The notes under the pieces are model-generated. The model was not told where the DNA came from, did not search any database, and saw only the letters and a list, made by a program, of their open reading frames with translations. Position numbers and translations under genes: made by a program. DNA of 64,000 nt, from assembly GCA_014529385.2 (NCBI GenBank), contig CM043951.1, forward strand, positions 113,134,469 to 113,198,468, read 5' to 3'. The DNA is from Adiantum capillus-veneris (Eukaryota; Streptophyta; Polypodiopsida; Polypodiales; Pteridaceae). Position 1 is the stretch's first letter; every line of letters starts with the position of its first letter. Of this stretch, positions 46,449 to 59,353 are shown piece by piece.

Positions 46449-48911
46449 TGTGAAGTCCCCTCCCCGTCTCACCATGATGGAACTGCAGGACACCTGACGG
46501 TCGCTAGATCCTATGCGGAAACAAACAAAAATTGGTTAAGAAGAAAAAGAAGACCAGTGAATGGTCTTTCGTCACTTAGTGAGTTGAGTCCAAGCCACTA
46601 GTGAAAAAGAGTCTAGCTTCGCCCTAGAAGGGAAGCGTGATTTCGTACTATCGGTCATATTCTCATCTTCCAAGAGGGGAAGTAGCCTCAATGCCTTTTT
46701 TCCCATAATTTTCAGAGGCACGTACATCGAGTTCCTTCCGCTCTGGCGTAATGAGCTATCTAATGACGTACTCTATTGTGCAGCGCAGAGAGTTCTCGAC
46801 TAATCGCGACCACCCATCTTGTAGGCTTTGGCAACCTAAGCCAAGCCCCCACTTTCCACGCCGCACTTACACAGAGTCTTTGTGTGGCCTAGTTACTAAC
46901 ACATTGGTTTTTAACACTTAGGGTTCTTTTTTATATTTCCTCGACACAAGCTCGTTAAGACAGCCCTTCAAACATTGTCAAATCAGCACCAAAACATATC
47001 TGTCCTAGGAAAATACTCAACAAACAATACTTCATTAAAAATTCCAATGTCTTGGAGTCGTGAGGACCTCCAGCCGAGTGTTAACTCCACCCGTTGTCAT
47101 CTGGACGCCCATACAACCAGTCCATGATTTCACCCAATTCATGGAGTAACTCTTCGGGTAAAAATCATGAATCCACTGCATAGAAAGCAAGTCATGGATT
47201 TAGCTCCTGCGATAACTTTGTGAGCTACCGCTCTGTGATCAGTAGGGGATTCATACTAAATCGACATTGAAATAATGAATGAAACTTGTTTGAGATAGTT
47301 TTTCCTACCAACCATTCTTTCCTACTTCCAAGCAGTCTTTCCATAAAGCAATTCTTTCCTATTTACTTCAACTCCAACTTAAATAAAATCTTTAAAAAAT
47401 ACCACTACCGTTGTCTCAGTTGGATTTCCAACATAGTTTGGGGATTTTAAACATTCCTAAGTTATCGTAATGCAATGTTTATGTAAAAATACAAACATTA
47501 AATACATCCAACCTCATGAATTTCCTCCTCGATGCCTTGTGAGATGTCCGGATTTTCTTCTCTCATCGGTGCTTTGCGGTTGTTCACCATGTTGTAGTTC
47601 CCGCCTCGCGGTCATTAGCACCACCAAACCAGGTTATCTTGGGGGCCATATCACTCTACTAGGATTAGTTCTTTCGGAGAAACAAGAGACTAGGCGTAAT
47701 TCCCATAGCAACCAATGAGAAAACTTGACAAGGAATAACCTTATTCTTACACATAATGCTAGATTAAATGACATGCCTTCACAACTGCAAGTATGCAAAC
47801 TAACTCATCGATGCAATGAGATGAATATGGCTTATTTACTCATAAACTCATCCTTAGATTATCATAACCAAACTCCCCTCGTATGCAACATGAAATCAAG
47901 ACTAATGTACTAGCTAAATGCATCATCGTAACATACAATGGTAGATTATAACCATGCTAATACCCAATATAATAGATGATTAACTTCCACACATCATACA
48001 CAATTTGCTAATGCAACACAATACCCTAGTTGTACATCTTGTTTTGTATGCAAGAAGTCTCATAATCATGTCCTAATTTAATGGACAAATCAAGGGTCTA
48101 ATTCCTTGATTAATCCTCAATTTGGGTGTACAAAAAAAAATCTCACCATATCTTAGAGAATCATAGGTGAAGAGCTTTACAACACAACATGCATAACTAG
48201 GAATGATGATTATATGTATAAACTCATGCTTAATTAAAGGAAAACTAACTATCTTTAAGAACCAAGGTGCTCCTTAACCCAACAGTGGAAATAAAATCAA
48301 TGGATGGAAACCATTGACAATACCCCACATATAATAGACAATAGATTATTTAATGCTATAGCCAACTAGCATAATTAAGCTTGACATAGGAATCCTCTAG
48401 AGAAAAGATGCTATGGATCAACTAGAGTAATATAAATTGAATTGCTCACCTCAATTAAACCTCCTTGTGTGTGCTAATTGATGTAGGTAAGCTCCTCCAA
48501 TGGAAGCTCCGGTAGCAGCACTTTCTTATGAGACTTGGGGATTGTGTGTAAATTTGGGTGGGAATAATCCTTATAAAGGCTTCTGGGGTTTCTTGATGGC
48601 CAAGGCATGACCATACCTCCCTTGCCTGCCCCCTCTTGCCAAAAGAAGAAGTAGAGGTGTCACAACCTTCTCACTAACCCCTAGAGGTGTCCGCTTTTTA
48701 CCTAATTGAGTGATACACCTCTCTAATCCATACTTAGCCTCCATTCCACACTCCCATACTTGACCCAACACTTGGAACAAGGCTACCTATACACATGACC
48801 CATGGCCATACATGATGGGGTTACATGCCCATGCATACCCATCCATGCACATCCTCATACATGCCATACACATACCTTAGGAAATGCTAACCTTATGCTA
48901 ACTTGATCTAT
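46449..48911 (-). repeat. G1 5' LTR, inner part
   Basis: TGTGAAGTCCCCTCC onward, aligned to 1313-3850. It is cut at ACTTGATCTAT by G3 and resumes at 59354. Confidence 0.93.
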
Positions 48912-50846
48912 TGAGGCAAGCTTTTCCATGCATGGGAACCCCCCCATATATCTTTGCCTTTTTACCAAAATATTTCCTATTATATAAGTTACTTTTGATT
49001 TTTTCTTCCCTTTTTCACAAAAGTTTTAACCTTTATTAAATAAATAAGACTTATGCTAATCAATCACGATGTAGCATAAATAAGTAAGCTTTCTTTGTTG
49101 ATCTCTCTTTTGACCTTACATATTAAATATATATATTCTAAATTACATTATATATTTTAGTATTTTCTAATATATTTTTCATGTATGTATATTATTCCAC
49201 CCTACCAAATATTTTATTCACTAGTTTTCATTTTCAAACCTCAACCCCACTTTTAAATTTCAATAATACCTCCATCTAAATGATTTCCAATCTTTTCAAA
49301 ACTCTAGGTCATGTTTTCATACATATGAAGGAGCTTACACTTGAAGGCAAGAGAGAAGTCCACTCAAAGGGGACCACCAAAAGACTTTTGCAGTCACAAA
49401 TAATACATTATTTGGCTGAATTTTTTAAGTAAAGAAGAACCCCGAATCTGAAGGAGCGTTCAACATGAAAGATGTAGCTCGTGATCTCAACTTTTAGCTC
49501 AAATTTCTTCAGAATTTTTAGAGTTATGAACGCGGAGCTATGATTTTCGTAGTGGACCCCAGTTTTCTCGTGTAATGGTGACACAGGCCATCCCCAATTT
49601 TCTTCCCTCTAGAATGGCTATGGTTCTACAAGTCTTCAGGCATCATTACAAGAGACAAGGCTCTTTTAATGAGGTCTTGGCAAGTCTAGAGTGATTCTAT
49701 CACCATTTTTGGAGGATCCATCCTCATCAACAACTATCCACCTTTGACAATCTCTCTTGTAAATTTCTTACCTCTCTCTTCTCCCCCTAATAAGCTTATG
49801 TCTAGCCAAAGCTAGACTATTGTAAATATCTCCTATCCTCTACATCCTACCCACATTCTCTCTTCTTCTCTCTCTATTGACTCTGGTATTTTAAATAATG
49901 AGGAGACAAGATGGGAGCCACAGTCACATGCACCCCATTTTCCTAGTCACCAAAGTGGGACACTCACCTCAAATAGAAATATTGCTAAATCCTCCCCTCC
50001 TTCCCTATATAAGGAGGCCATGAGAGCTCACTTAAAAGAAAACACACACACACCTATCCATACACACTCTTGTGCTACATTCTTGTAGCATGAACCCTAA
50101 TCACATAATCACAACACCATCATCATCACCATCACCATGCACAAAAAATGAGCACCACACCTCCACACCACTTGTAATTAAGGGTTGAAGTCACAATTTC
50201 AAGAAGAAGAAGGGTGGACACACTCATGATATTCCTCGCCATCAACTCCCATCTCTCCATTATGCCTCCTACGATCTTGTCCCCTTCTCATTTTCCTGCC
50301 ATACGCTACCTATTGTATTCATCTTTTGCAAGCAATAAACACACTCCATCTTGGTGCCATACTTTGTGTCTCTTTGGATACATCTCATTGTGAGTATGTA
50401 ATATGCTTGTTCCTTGCCTTTTTTTTCTGCTTATGTAAAGGTGTGCGGATTCGCCACCATACACACACACTCTCTCTCTCCCTCTCATATTCCTATCATC
50501 TTACTACTTCCATCTTGAGGTGTGCAGATTCGCCACCTCTTGTATGATAAGTGAGCATACTCGCAAGTTTCCCCTACCTCATTATCTTCCTTACTAACAT
50601 GCACGAGTAGCAAGCCCATTCTCACTCATTCACCACTCCTCTCACCTTATTCTCCGACCACCCCATTCCACATTTGGGCGTGGATCTTGAAATTTTTTTC
50701 CATGGCATGCTTCATTGTGTATATGTATGCGTCCTAACCGTATATCTTGCTAGGTGGTGCCCCTATTGTGTATCCCCCATGATGAGGCCATTGTGCATAG
50801 TCTTGGTGTAGAGGCCACCGGGTCTATTTTTCACTTCCGCCTCTCA
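48912..50846 (+). repeat. G3 5' LTR
   Basis: 1,935 bp, TGAGGCAAGCTTTTCC to TTCCGCCTCTCA. By eye it differs from the 3' LTR at only a few percent of sites, mostly in the first 450 bp. Confidence 0.95.
50006..50012 (+). promoter_or_regulatory. Likely TATA box of G3 5' LTR
   Basis: TATATAA in CCTTCCCTATATAAGGAGG, kept in the 3' LTR at about 58499-58505. Confidence 0.55.
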
Positions 50847-50848
50847 TT

Positions 50849-50866
50849 TGGTGCCCCCACGGAGGA
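50849..50866 (+). other. G3 primer-binding site
   Basis: TGGTGCCCCCACGGAGGA, two bases after the LTR. It differs from the G2 site at one position; tRNA not identified. Confidence 0.75.
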
Positions 50867-50915
50867 GGGCTCTTGAAACCTTCAGTTTACAAGGCTGACA
50901 TGTTTACTTCTCTTC

Positions 50916-51829
50916 ATGGGCGAGTGGCTTCTTGATTTCTCTAATTGGACCACTGAAGAGGAGGAGCTTCAAGCAGGTTTGACACAAGTCATCAAGACAC
51001 TGTTGCCAGGGTGTTGTATTGTTAGCATAGAAGAAGTGGTAAGACCCTCTTTCCCTACTCAGATTGTTTACATTTCTCATCATCCCCGTAAGCGTAAAAG
51101 CAAGGCACAAGCTGCATCATGCTCACATTGTAGCCAAAAACCGCACCTTCGACATGAGTGCAACCCAAAGTGAAGAAAAGGCCATCATTTTCTCCCTCGA
51201 TATCCGCACAGGTGTTCTCACAATGGTAGGCTTTCAAGTAGCACCAGGCTTCTCTACATCTACGTCCCCATCTTTGCCACCTAGTCCACCTACATCCACA
51301 ACAAGCCTTCACAACTTGAGGAAGCTACTACGAACGCGTGGTCCTTCCCTCTCCCTTGCACCAAAACATTCAAGGGTTTTCCAGCGCCGACAATCACCCC
51401 GTCTCCAAAACAAAAGGGTAAATCCTCCAAAGTCTTTCTATACCTCACTCTCATCTCATGAGCCAAGAACTAGAAACAACAGCATGGATTCTACGTCGTC
51501 TACGGAGTGAAGTGGCAGAGCTTGTCATCGACAAGGTCTTTGACACAGGTTTTGCTTGGCGGAAAGACAAGACCCTCCACCTTCAAGGGGTATTGCTTGT
51601 GAATCAAGGCTATGATGACGACTTTACAGCTTGCTATGTATCCATCCAACTTGGATTAATACAAGTGGCAAGACTCACCACCTACCTCATCACACCTGTG
51701 TATACACTAGATGGCACTCTATCTTGCAGGAAAGTGAAGTTGCTCAAAGAGAGAGAGTTCAAGCTTTTCCAAGAGCTTGCTAGAGGGACAGTCCTAGAGC
51801 TAGAAGACGAAGACAACGTTGTCCTCTAG
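50916..51829 (+). pseudogene. G3 leader ORF upstream of gag, unknown function, two frameshifts
   Basis: From ATG 50916 the frame reads MGEWLLDFSNWTTEEEELQA (to 51173). A second frame (51064-51510) has FQVAPGFSTSTSPSLPPSP and Ser/Pro/Arg-rich sequence. A third (51458-51829) has ETTAWILRRLRSEVAELVID, FAWRKDKTLHLQGVLLVNQG and ELEDEDNVVL. Together they suggest one ancestral protein of about 300 residues, its N-terminal half shared with G2. Extra ORFs in this position are known in the Tat/Ogre lineage, function unknown. No domain recognised. Confidence 0.65.
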
Positions 51830-52243
51830 TACTTTAAATTTGACCTCGACTACCAAGAGCTCTACACCTCCGACTATAACCTTCCACCACGAAGGAGAGA
51901 GCCTTTCCGAATTATCATGTGATGGACCCAGCGCATCAACCTTTTGCAAGGAACCAAACTTATGCACCACAACGAATTCAATCAATCAAAGTAATCTTGG
52001 ATCGCAAGATGTTTTATTAGCAGATCATTACAACCATGTTTGGTAGATAACGACTGCAAGAGATAAACACCTCTTCTCTACCCTTTATCCTCCCTATGAT
52101 TAATCATGAAGTGTCTTTTGAAGTAGTTATTTTCATCCTTGTATAGTATGTTTTCCATCTACGGAACACCCATGTATTGAATCTCTATTTATAAAAAAAA
52201 TAAAAAAATATTTCTAAGTCGAGTTAATTTTCTCACTCTCACA

Positions 52244-53164
52244 ATGGCAAGTGTAGCATTTCCAACCTTTACTGGTAAGGTGGGTGAGGATGTTGCCGAC
52301 TTTCTAGACAACTTGGAAATAGCATGTGTCATCTCTGCGAGAGATGATGATGCTTCGCGCTTGCGCATCTTCCCACTTCTAATGAAGGTGGAGGCAAGAT
52401 CATGGTACAATGCCTTGGCACAAGCAACCAAGGAACGGTGGGACTTATTAAGAGTAGTCTTTGTCAAGCGTTTTGGAGAGGGCACAACATTAGAGAAGCT
52501 ATGGCAATTGTTGACAGAGTTGAAGCAAGGCAGTATGCTGAAATACGCATCATATGAGTCAAAGTTTGTAGATTTATGGGGGCGATGGGTTGCATCGCTA
52601 AGAGAGGATGAGCGGGCACCTGATTTTCTAAAGAAGGATCGGTTTGTGGCTGGGTTATGGCCAACTCTTAAAGAGAAGGTGAAGGGAAGGTTTCCTGCTA
52701 CGTATGAGCTAGCACTTGAAGTGGCCCGCCTTAAAGACAAGAAGTTGCGTCTACAAGCCAGGAATATCGACGAAGAGGAAGCCGTTAGGACCCGACCACC
52801 TCTAGCACCACCTACAACAGCCGCCCAGAGGATTCAACCACAAGAACCAATTGAAGATCAGCAAGACCTGCTCAATCGAATCATCAATCAACTTGAGAAT
52901 CTCTCAGTCCATTTGATACAACAAGGGCATGCACACAATCGCAACCAAGAGCAAGGAAGAGGACAACGAAGGCAAAACCAAGAATACCACTGCCACAATT
53001 GTGGGGAGGATGGTCTTGGCATGTACTACTGTCCACACCCAAGGAGGCAGAATTTCAACAGAGGAGCCAGGCAAAACCAGGTTTCATCACTGAGAGCAAG
53101 ACCACCACCACCGAGGGCACCACAACAAGCACCACCCATGCAAATCCTACAACCACCCATTTAA
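52244..53164 (+). CDS. G3 Gag, ending at an in-frame TAA
   Basis: 306 codons from ATG 52244 (MASVAFPTFTGKVGEDVADF). The capsid-like core has EARSWYNALAQATKERW, FVKRFGEG, YASYESKFVDLWGRW and LWPTLKEKVKGRFP. A basic linker follows with a zinc knuckle CHNCGEDGLGMYYC (52991-53032), in which the conserved His is Leu (CTT 53015-53017; G2 has His). It ends in a Pro-rich tract at TAA 53162-53164. The pol frame continues directly after that stop. In G2 the same Pro-rich tract is open, so this stop is probably a mutation rather than a regulated read-through. Confidence 0.85.
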   Translation: MASVAFPTFTGKVGEDVADFLDNLEIACVISARDDDASRLRIFPLLMKVEARSWYNALAQATKERWDLLRVVFVKRFGEGTTLEKLWQLLTELKQGSMLKYASYESKFVDLWGRWVASLREDERAPDFLKKDRFVAGLWPTLKEKVKGRFPATYELALEVARLKDKKLRLQARNIDEEEAVRTRPPLAPPTTAAQRIQPQEPIEDQQDLLNRIINQLENLSVHLIQQGHAHNRNQEQGRGQRRQNQEYHCHNCGEDGLGMYYCPHPRRQNFNRGARQNQVSSLRARPPPPRAPQQAPPMQILQPPI

Positions 53165-56100
53165 CCACAACCACTACCACCACCACAACCTCTCATTCCA
53201 CCCTTACCCCCACCACTAGTTGGCAATCAAACAGTAAGCGTCATCAGTCTTGAAGGTAAAGGAAAGGAATCTAGCAAAAAGCCGTCCAAGTCACGACGTA
53301 AAATTGACATTGTAGATTTCTCTTTGGGTGAATGTTCTAAACCATATGATTTGGTTCAAGATGTTTCTGTGCAAGGCCCAAAAATCACCTGGCTCCAATT
53401 ACTCCACCTAGCACCTAGGGTGAGGAGACAATGGACAAAGATGGTTAGCACAATACGACCAAAGCCAAAGATAGCTGGGGCTATCTCTGGGAGGAATCTA
53501 GATGACATACTACAAGTGATGGATGCTTACATCAAAGGGCAACACATCTCCAATATCTACATCGATGGTGGCGCACAAATATGCGTCATGAGTGAAAAAA
53601 TGATGCACCGTTTGGGCTTAGAGGTGAGTCGGCCGGCACCATGCCGAGCCAAAATGGCAAATAATTTAAAAGTTCAATGTGTTGGTATCATAAATGCAGT
53701 TAGGATAAAGGCATTCAACACGGAGGTAGATGTGGACATCTTTGTCATGCCACACAAAGGGGAGGGCTATCCTATCATTCTAGGGAGGCCTTGGCTTATG
53801 GCTATGAGAGCTAAGCAGGACTGGGACACCGGCATAATCCAGATGAAGGATGCAAAATGGAGGCCAATACTTTACGACATGAATAAAGGTCGGCAATGCG
53901 ACATGGATCTAGAAACCTCTATGGATGAGTTTTCTAGTGGTGACTCTTCAACCACTTCAGAGGAGGAGTCAACAGTGAGTGAAGAAAGTGACAGTAGAAT
54001 TGAGGTGATGGGGATCATTCTCAAGGACCCTAAGAAGATGGAGCAACCTGATTTCTCATCATCAAACCAAGGGGAGACACCAGGTATACAACCTCTGGTA
54101 GAAGCACGTAAGCTACATCAAATGCTCTCTAGTGAGTTGTGTGGGAAGGAGCGTGAAGATTATATTTTGATGCTAAGTAATTTTACCACATTGTTCATTG
54201 ATGAATATGATAAAATCACTGACATCACAGTAGTTCAACATCACATTAAGCTCAAGGAGGGAAGTAAACCTGTAGTGCAGAAGCTCAGGCAGCTAGGAGT
54301 AATTCAACAAGACGCCCTGCTCAAAGAGGTGAGGAAATTGCTAGAAGCCGGTTTTATCTATACTGTTGAAGACTCAGAGTGGGTTTCTCCAGTGGTAGTC
54401 ACACCAAAGAAGAATGGTAAGTGGAGGGTTTGTGTTGATTACAAGCCTCTTAATGCAGCCACAAAGAGGGACCATTTTCCTCTTCCTTTTCAAGAAAAAA
54501 TTCTCAATGAGGTAGCAGGACATGAGCGCTACACGGTATGTGATGGCTACTCAGGCTACTTCCAAATTAGCATCGCTGAAGAAGATCAAAAGAAGACAAC
54601 CTTTATCACACCATGGGGATGTTTTGCTTACAGAGTTATGCCTTTTGGTCTCACTAATGCTCCAGCCACTTTTCAGCGATATGTAACATTTGTTTTTCAG
54701 CCATTCTTTGGAAAATCAATCCGTATTTTTATTGATGAATTTTTTATCTATAGCTCTCGCTCTCTTCATTTGGAGAAAGTTTATGAAGGTCTAGCTAGGC
54801 TACGAGCTTTGGGTGGCCAACTCAATGTGGAGAAATGCCACATTGGTGAAAGCAAGGTTACTCTTCTTGGCCATGTGATCTCGGCCAACGGCATTGAAGC
54901 TGACCCAAGCAAGGTTCAAGCCTTGGTGGCTTTGACCTCTCCCACCACAACAAAGCAATTGGTCTCTTTTCTTCAAAAGGTGAGGTATTTGAGTAGGTTC
55001 ATTCACTTGCTCTCCCAAGTGGTTCTCCCTTTACAACAAGTTACCCATCAAGAGATCTTCACTTGGAGTGAAGAAAATGAACAACAATTCAATGAGGTAA
55101 AACAAATTCTAGCTTCACTTCCCACCATAGCACCTCCAAAGTGGGACGAGCCATTTTATGTAAACCCTAGTGTTGGCAATGACACACTTGGGGCTGTATT
55201 GATGCAAAAGGATCCTCAAACTTCTTTCATGCGTCCTATCTACTTCTCTAGTCGAATGATGACCCCATCAGAAAAGGGATACACGGCAGTGGAGCACATG
55301 GTGCTTGCATTAATGTTTGCTACCACCAAATTTCGCTCTTATTTATTGTCTAGACCATTCATAATCTTAACAATGGAAGAAGTATTTCCTTATGTAATGC
55401 AGCACATGGATGTTTCTTCTAGGATTTCCAAATGGCTCACAAGGCTACAAGAGTTTGACTACACAATGCAAGTGGAGAACTCCACAAGGGCCAGTCTAGG
55501 AGGTATTCTCACTCATCGCCACTATGAAAAGAAGCTAAAGATAAAGCCAAATGATCAAGATATTACACCCGTACTGGAAGTCCCTAAGGTAGAGGAGGCT
55601 CACTCTCTTTTCTTTGATGGAGCCTACAAGAGGAAAGTGGACAAAGCTGTAGCGGGCATTGTCATCTTCAATGAGCATGGGGATAAAGTTTTCTCCATTG
55701 GGAATCTCTTGGATTCTCACTCTAACAATGAGGTAGAATATGCAGCCTTAACTCTTGGGTTAGAGTGGTGTGTGACACAGGGCATTCAACGGTTAAATGT
55801 ATTTGGTGATGCCATGCTTTTAATAAAACAAATACAAGGAACTTGGGCTTGTAAAAATCATAGCTTGCTAGGCCATTTGCGCAAAGTCAAGGAACTTTTA
55901 GGGAAATTTCAAGTTGTACAATTAAATCATGTCCCTCGAGCAGAAAATCAAGAAGCAGATGCTCTAGCTAGAGAGAAGTTGCAAGATGTTTCAGTGGTGG
56001 GTGCTATCAAGTTGAAGCTTCCTCTCTTCCAAGGTAGCGATTCTATGCTTGACATCATGAGTTTCTTGGACACAGGAGAGTGTCCTAAGGATCTTACTAA

Positions 56101-57376
56101 GGGCCAAAAGCAGTGGCTTGTGCGCAAGGCAACAAAATACCGCCTTATCAATGACGGCCTCTACTGCAAGGGTAAGGATCAAATTCTTAGGCGTGTACCT
56201 CTCTCTAGAGAGATCACTGAAATCATTTCAAGTTGCCATGATGGTGTTTGCGGAGGACACTTTGCACTTGACATCACTAGTAGAAAGATTCTACAAGCCG
56301 GGTTTGTATGGCCTAGTCTACATAGGGATGTGCATCATTGGTGTAAAACATGCAAGGAATGTCAAAAGGCAGGGGATAGGAGGCTCACATATGAGCCACA
56401 GACTCCTATAATCTCATATGGACCATTCGAGAAATGGGGAATTGATGCTATTGGGCCTTTGCCAAGGAGCCAATCAGGTAAATTTTATATCATCATGGGT
56501 GTAGACTACATGACCAGGTGGGCTGAAGCAGTTGCCACCACCTGGATTACAGCTAAGGAAGTGGCTAAGTTCGTATTTGAAAACATTTGTTGCAGTTTTG
56601 GCACTCCTCTTGAAATAATTTCTGACAGGGGACCAGGTTTTAGAGGAGACCTTGTAGGCGGGCTAATGGAGAAGTTAGGTATCTCACGACGACACTCAAC
56701 TCCCTACTACCCACAATGCAATGGTTTGGTGGAAAAGGTAAATGGTATGATCTGCAAGATCATCACTAAACATGTAAACAATCACAAAAGTGATTGGGAC
56801 AAGCATCTTACGGCTGCACTTTGGGCTTATCGCACTTCATTTCGCACATCCCTTGGGTTCACACCATATCACTTGGTGTTTGGTAAGGAAGCCATTTTAC
56901 CCATTGAAGTACAATTGGCTAGTCTCAGGGTGCTAGCTGTGCAGGTGGAACGTCCTAATGCTCATCTCCACAACCACATTCTTGATCTAGAGAGGCTTCA
57001 ACTAGACATAGAAGATACTATCAACTATTATGCAGCACAGGCAGAGCAACGTCGACTTACCTTCAACAAGGGACTTAGGGTAAATGGTCTCAAGAAAGGT
57101 ATGGTGGTCCTACGGTATGATAACAGGTTTGACACTAGGAAGGATAAAAAATTTTCACCCAGATGGGAGGGGCCATTTGTCATTAGAAAGCGCTACGCCA
57201 ATGGCAGTTACCGATTGATGGATGCAGATGGTAGGCTCCACAAAACACGTGTCAATGGATGGAGGTTGAAGCAATACTTTTTGAGATTTGATCAAACACC
57301 TATGATGGAAATCCCCGAGGAGGGAGACTCCTCCACCTCAATTGAAGAAGAATCAAGTACAACGCTAGAGGCATGA
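53165..57376 (+). pseudogene. G3 Pol: protease, RT, RNase H, second RNase H, integrase
   Basis: 1,403 open codons in frame with gag, with no ATG right after the stop. Domains in order: protease YIDGGAQICVMSE (near 53564), RT WRVCVDYKPLN through [13 protein letters not shown] to IFIDEFFIYS, RNase H (about 55130-55520), archaeal-type RNase H (HSLFFDGAYKRKVDKAVAGI, EVEYAALTLGLEWC), integrase zinc region (HDGVCGGH, CKTCKECQ), core Asp, Asp, Glu (GIDAIGPL, SDRGPGF, NGLVEKVNG) and a C-terminal domain. The RT box reads IDE instead of the expected IDD: GAA at 54737-54739 replaces the second catalytic Asp, which G2 keeps. No chromodomain. Long and open, but expression would need read-through or an alternative start. 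Confidence 0.92.
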
Positions 57377-57389
57377 ATACCTCTAGCCT

Positions 57390-57404
57390 TCAAGGGAGCG
57401 CTAA
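57390..57404 (+). other. G3 polypurine tract
   Basis: Purine-rich TCAAGGGAGCGCTAA immediately before the 3' LTR. Confidence 0.65.
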
Positions 57405-59349
57405 TAAGGCAAGCTTTTCCATGCATGGGAACCCCCCCATATATCTTTTCCCTTTTACCAAAATATTTCCTATTATATAAGTTACTTTTGATTTTTTCTT
57501 CCCTTTTTCACAAAAGTTTTAGCCTTTATTAAATAAATAAGACTTATGCTAATCAATCACGATGTAGCATAAATAAGTAAGATTTCTTTGTTGATCTCTC
57601 TTTTGACCTTAAATATTAAATATATATATTCTAAATTACATTATATATTTTAATGTTTTCTAATATATTTTTCATGTATGTATATTATTCCACCCTACCA
57701 AATATTTTATTCACTAGTTTTCATTTTCAAACCTCAACCCCACTTTCAAATTTCAATAATACCTCCATCTAAATGATTTCCAATCTTTTAAAAACTCTAG
57801 GTCATGTTTTCATACACATGAAGGAGCTTACACTTGAAGGCAAGAGAGAAGTCCACTCAAAGGGGACCACCAAAAGACTTTTGCAGCCACAAGTAATACA
57901 TTATTTGGCTGAATTTTTTAAGTAAAGAAGAACCCCGAATCTGAAGGAGCGTTCAACATGAAAGATGTAGCTCGTGATCTCAACTTTTAGCTCAAATTTT
58001 TTCAGAATTTTTGGAGTTATGAACGCGGAGCTATGATTTTTGTAGTAGACCCCAGTTTTCTCGTGTAATGGTGACACAGGCCATCCCCAATTTTCTTCCC
58101 TCTAGAATGGCTATGGTTCTACAAGTCTTCAGGCATCATTACAAGAGACAAGGCTCTTTTAATGAGGTCTTGGCAAGTCTAGAGTGATTCTATCACCATT
58201 TTTGGAGGATCCATCCTCATCAACAACTATCCACCTTTGACAATCTCTCTTGTAAATTTCTTACCTCTCTCTTCTCCCCCTAATAAGCTTATGTCTAGCC
58301 AAAGCTAGACTATTGTAAATATCTCCTATCCTCTACATCCTACCCACATTCTCTCTTCTTCTCTCTCTATTGACTCTGGTATTTTAAATAATGAGGAGAC
58401 AAGATGGGAGCCACAGTCACATGCACCCCATTTTCCTAGTCACCAAAGTGGGACACTCACCTCAAATAGAAATATTGCTAAATCCTCCCCTCCTTCCCTA
58501 TATAAGGAGGCCATGAGAGCTCACTTAAAAGAAAAAACACACACACACACACAAACCTATCCATACACACTCTTGTGCTACATGCTTGTAGCATGAACCC
58601 TAATCACATAATCACAACACCATCATCATCACCATCACCATGCACAAAAAATGAGCACCACACCTCCACACCACTTGTAATTAAGGGTTGAAGGCACAAT
58701 TTCAAGAAGAAGAAGGGTGGACACACTCATGATATTCCTCGCCATCAACTCCCATCTTTCCATTATGCCTCCTACGATCTTGTCCCCTTCTCATTTTCCT
58801 GCCATACGCTACCTATTGTATTCATCTTTTGCAAGAAATCAACACACTCCATCTTGGTGCCATACTTTGTGTCTCTTTGGATACATCTCATTGTGAGTAT
58901 GGTATATGCTTGTTCCTTGCCTTTTTTTTCTGCTTATGTAAAGGTGTGCGGATTCGCCACCATACACACACACTCTCTCTCTCCCTCTCATATTCCTATC
59001 ATCTTGCTACTTCCATCTTGAGGTGTGCAGATTCGCCACCTCTTGTATGATAAGTGAGCATACTCGCAAGTTTCCCCTACCTCATTATCTTCCTTACTAA
59101 CATGCACGAGTAGCAAGCCCATTCTCACTCATTCACCACTCCTCTCACCTTATTCTCCGACCACCCCATTCCACATTTGGGCGTGGATCTTGAAATTGTT
59201 TTCCATGGCATGCTTCATTGTGTATATGTATGTGTCCTAACCGCATATCTTGCTAGGTGGTGCCCCTATTGTGTATCCCCCATGATGAGTCCATTGTGCA
59301 TAGTCTTGGTGTAGAGGCCACCGGGTCTATTTTTCACTTCCGCCTCTCA
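57405..59349 (+). repeat. G3 3' LTR
   Basis: 1,945 bp; the first dinucleotide is TA where the 5' LTR has TG. It ends TTCCGCCTCTCA before the CTAT duplication. Confidence 0.95.
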
Positions 59350-59353
59350 CTAT

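Larger units (their letters stand above)
48912..59349 (+). mobile_element. Element G3: Tat-type Ty3/gypsy LTR retrotransposon, nearly intact
   Basis: 10.4-kb plus-strand element inside the G1 5' LTR, flanked by the 4-bp duplication CTAT (48908-48911 and 59350-59353). The empty site can be read in the other G1 LTR (GATCTATACTA near 3838). It has a pair of 1.94-kb LTRs, primer site, leader ORF, gag and pol in one frame with a single TAA between them, and a polypurine tract. It is the best preserved pol in the window, but the RT active site and the zinc knuckle each carry a damaging change. Confidence 0.95.

Noticed and set aside
50326-50547. Open frame repeated at 58829-59050
   Set aside because: Part of the two G3 LTRs, near and after the TATA box; shared only because the LTRs are young.
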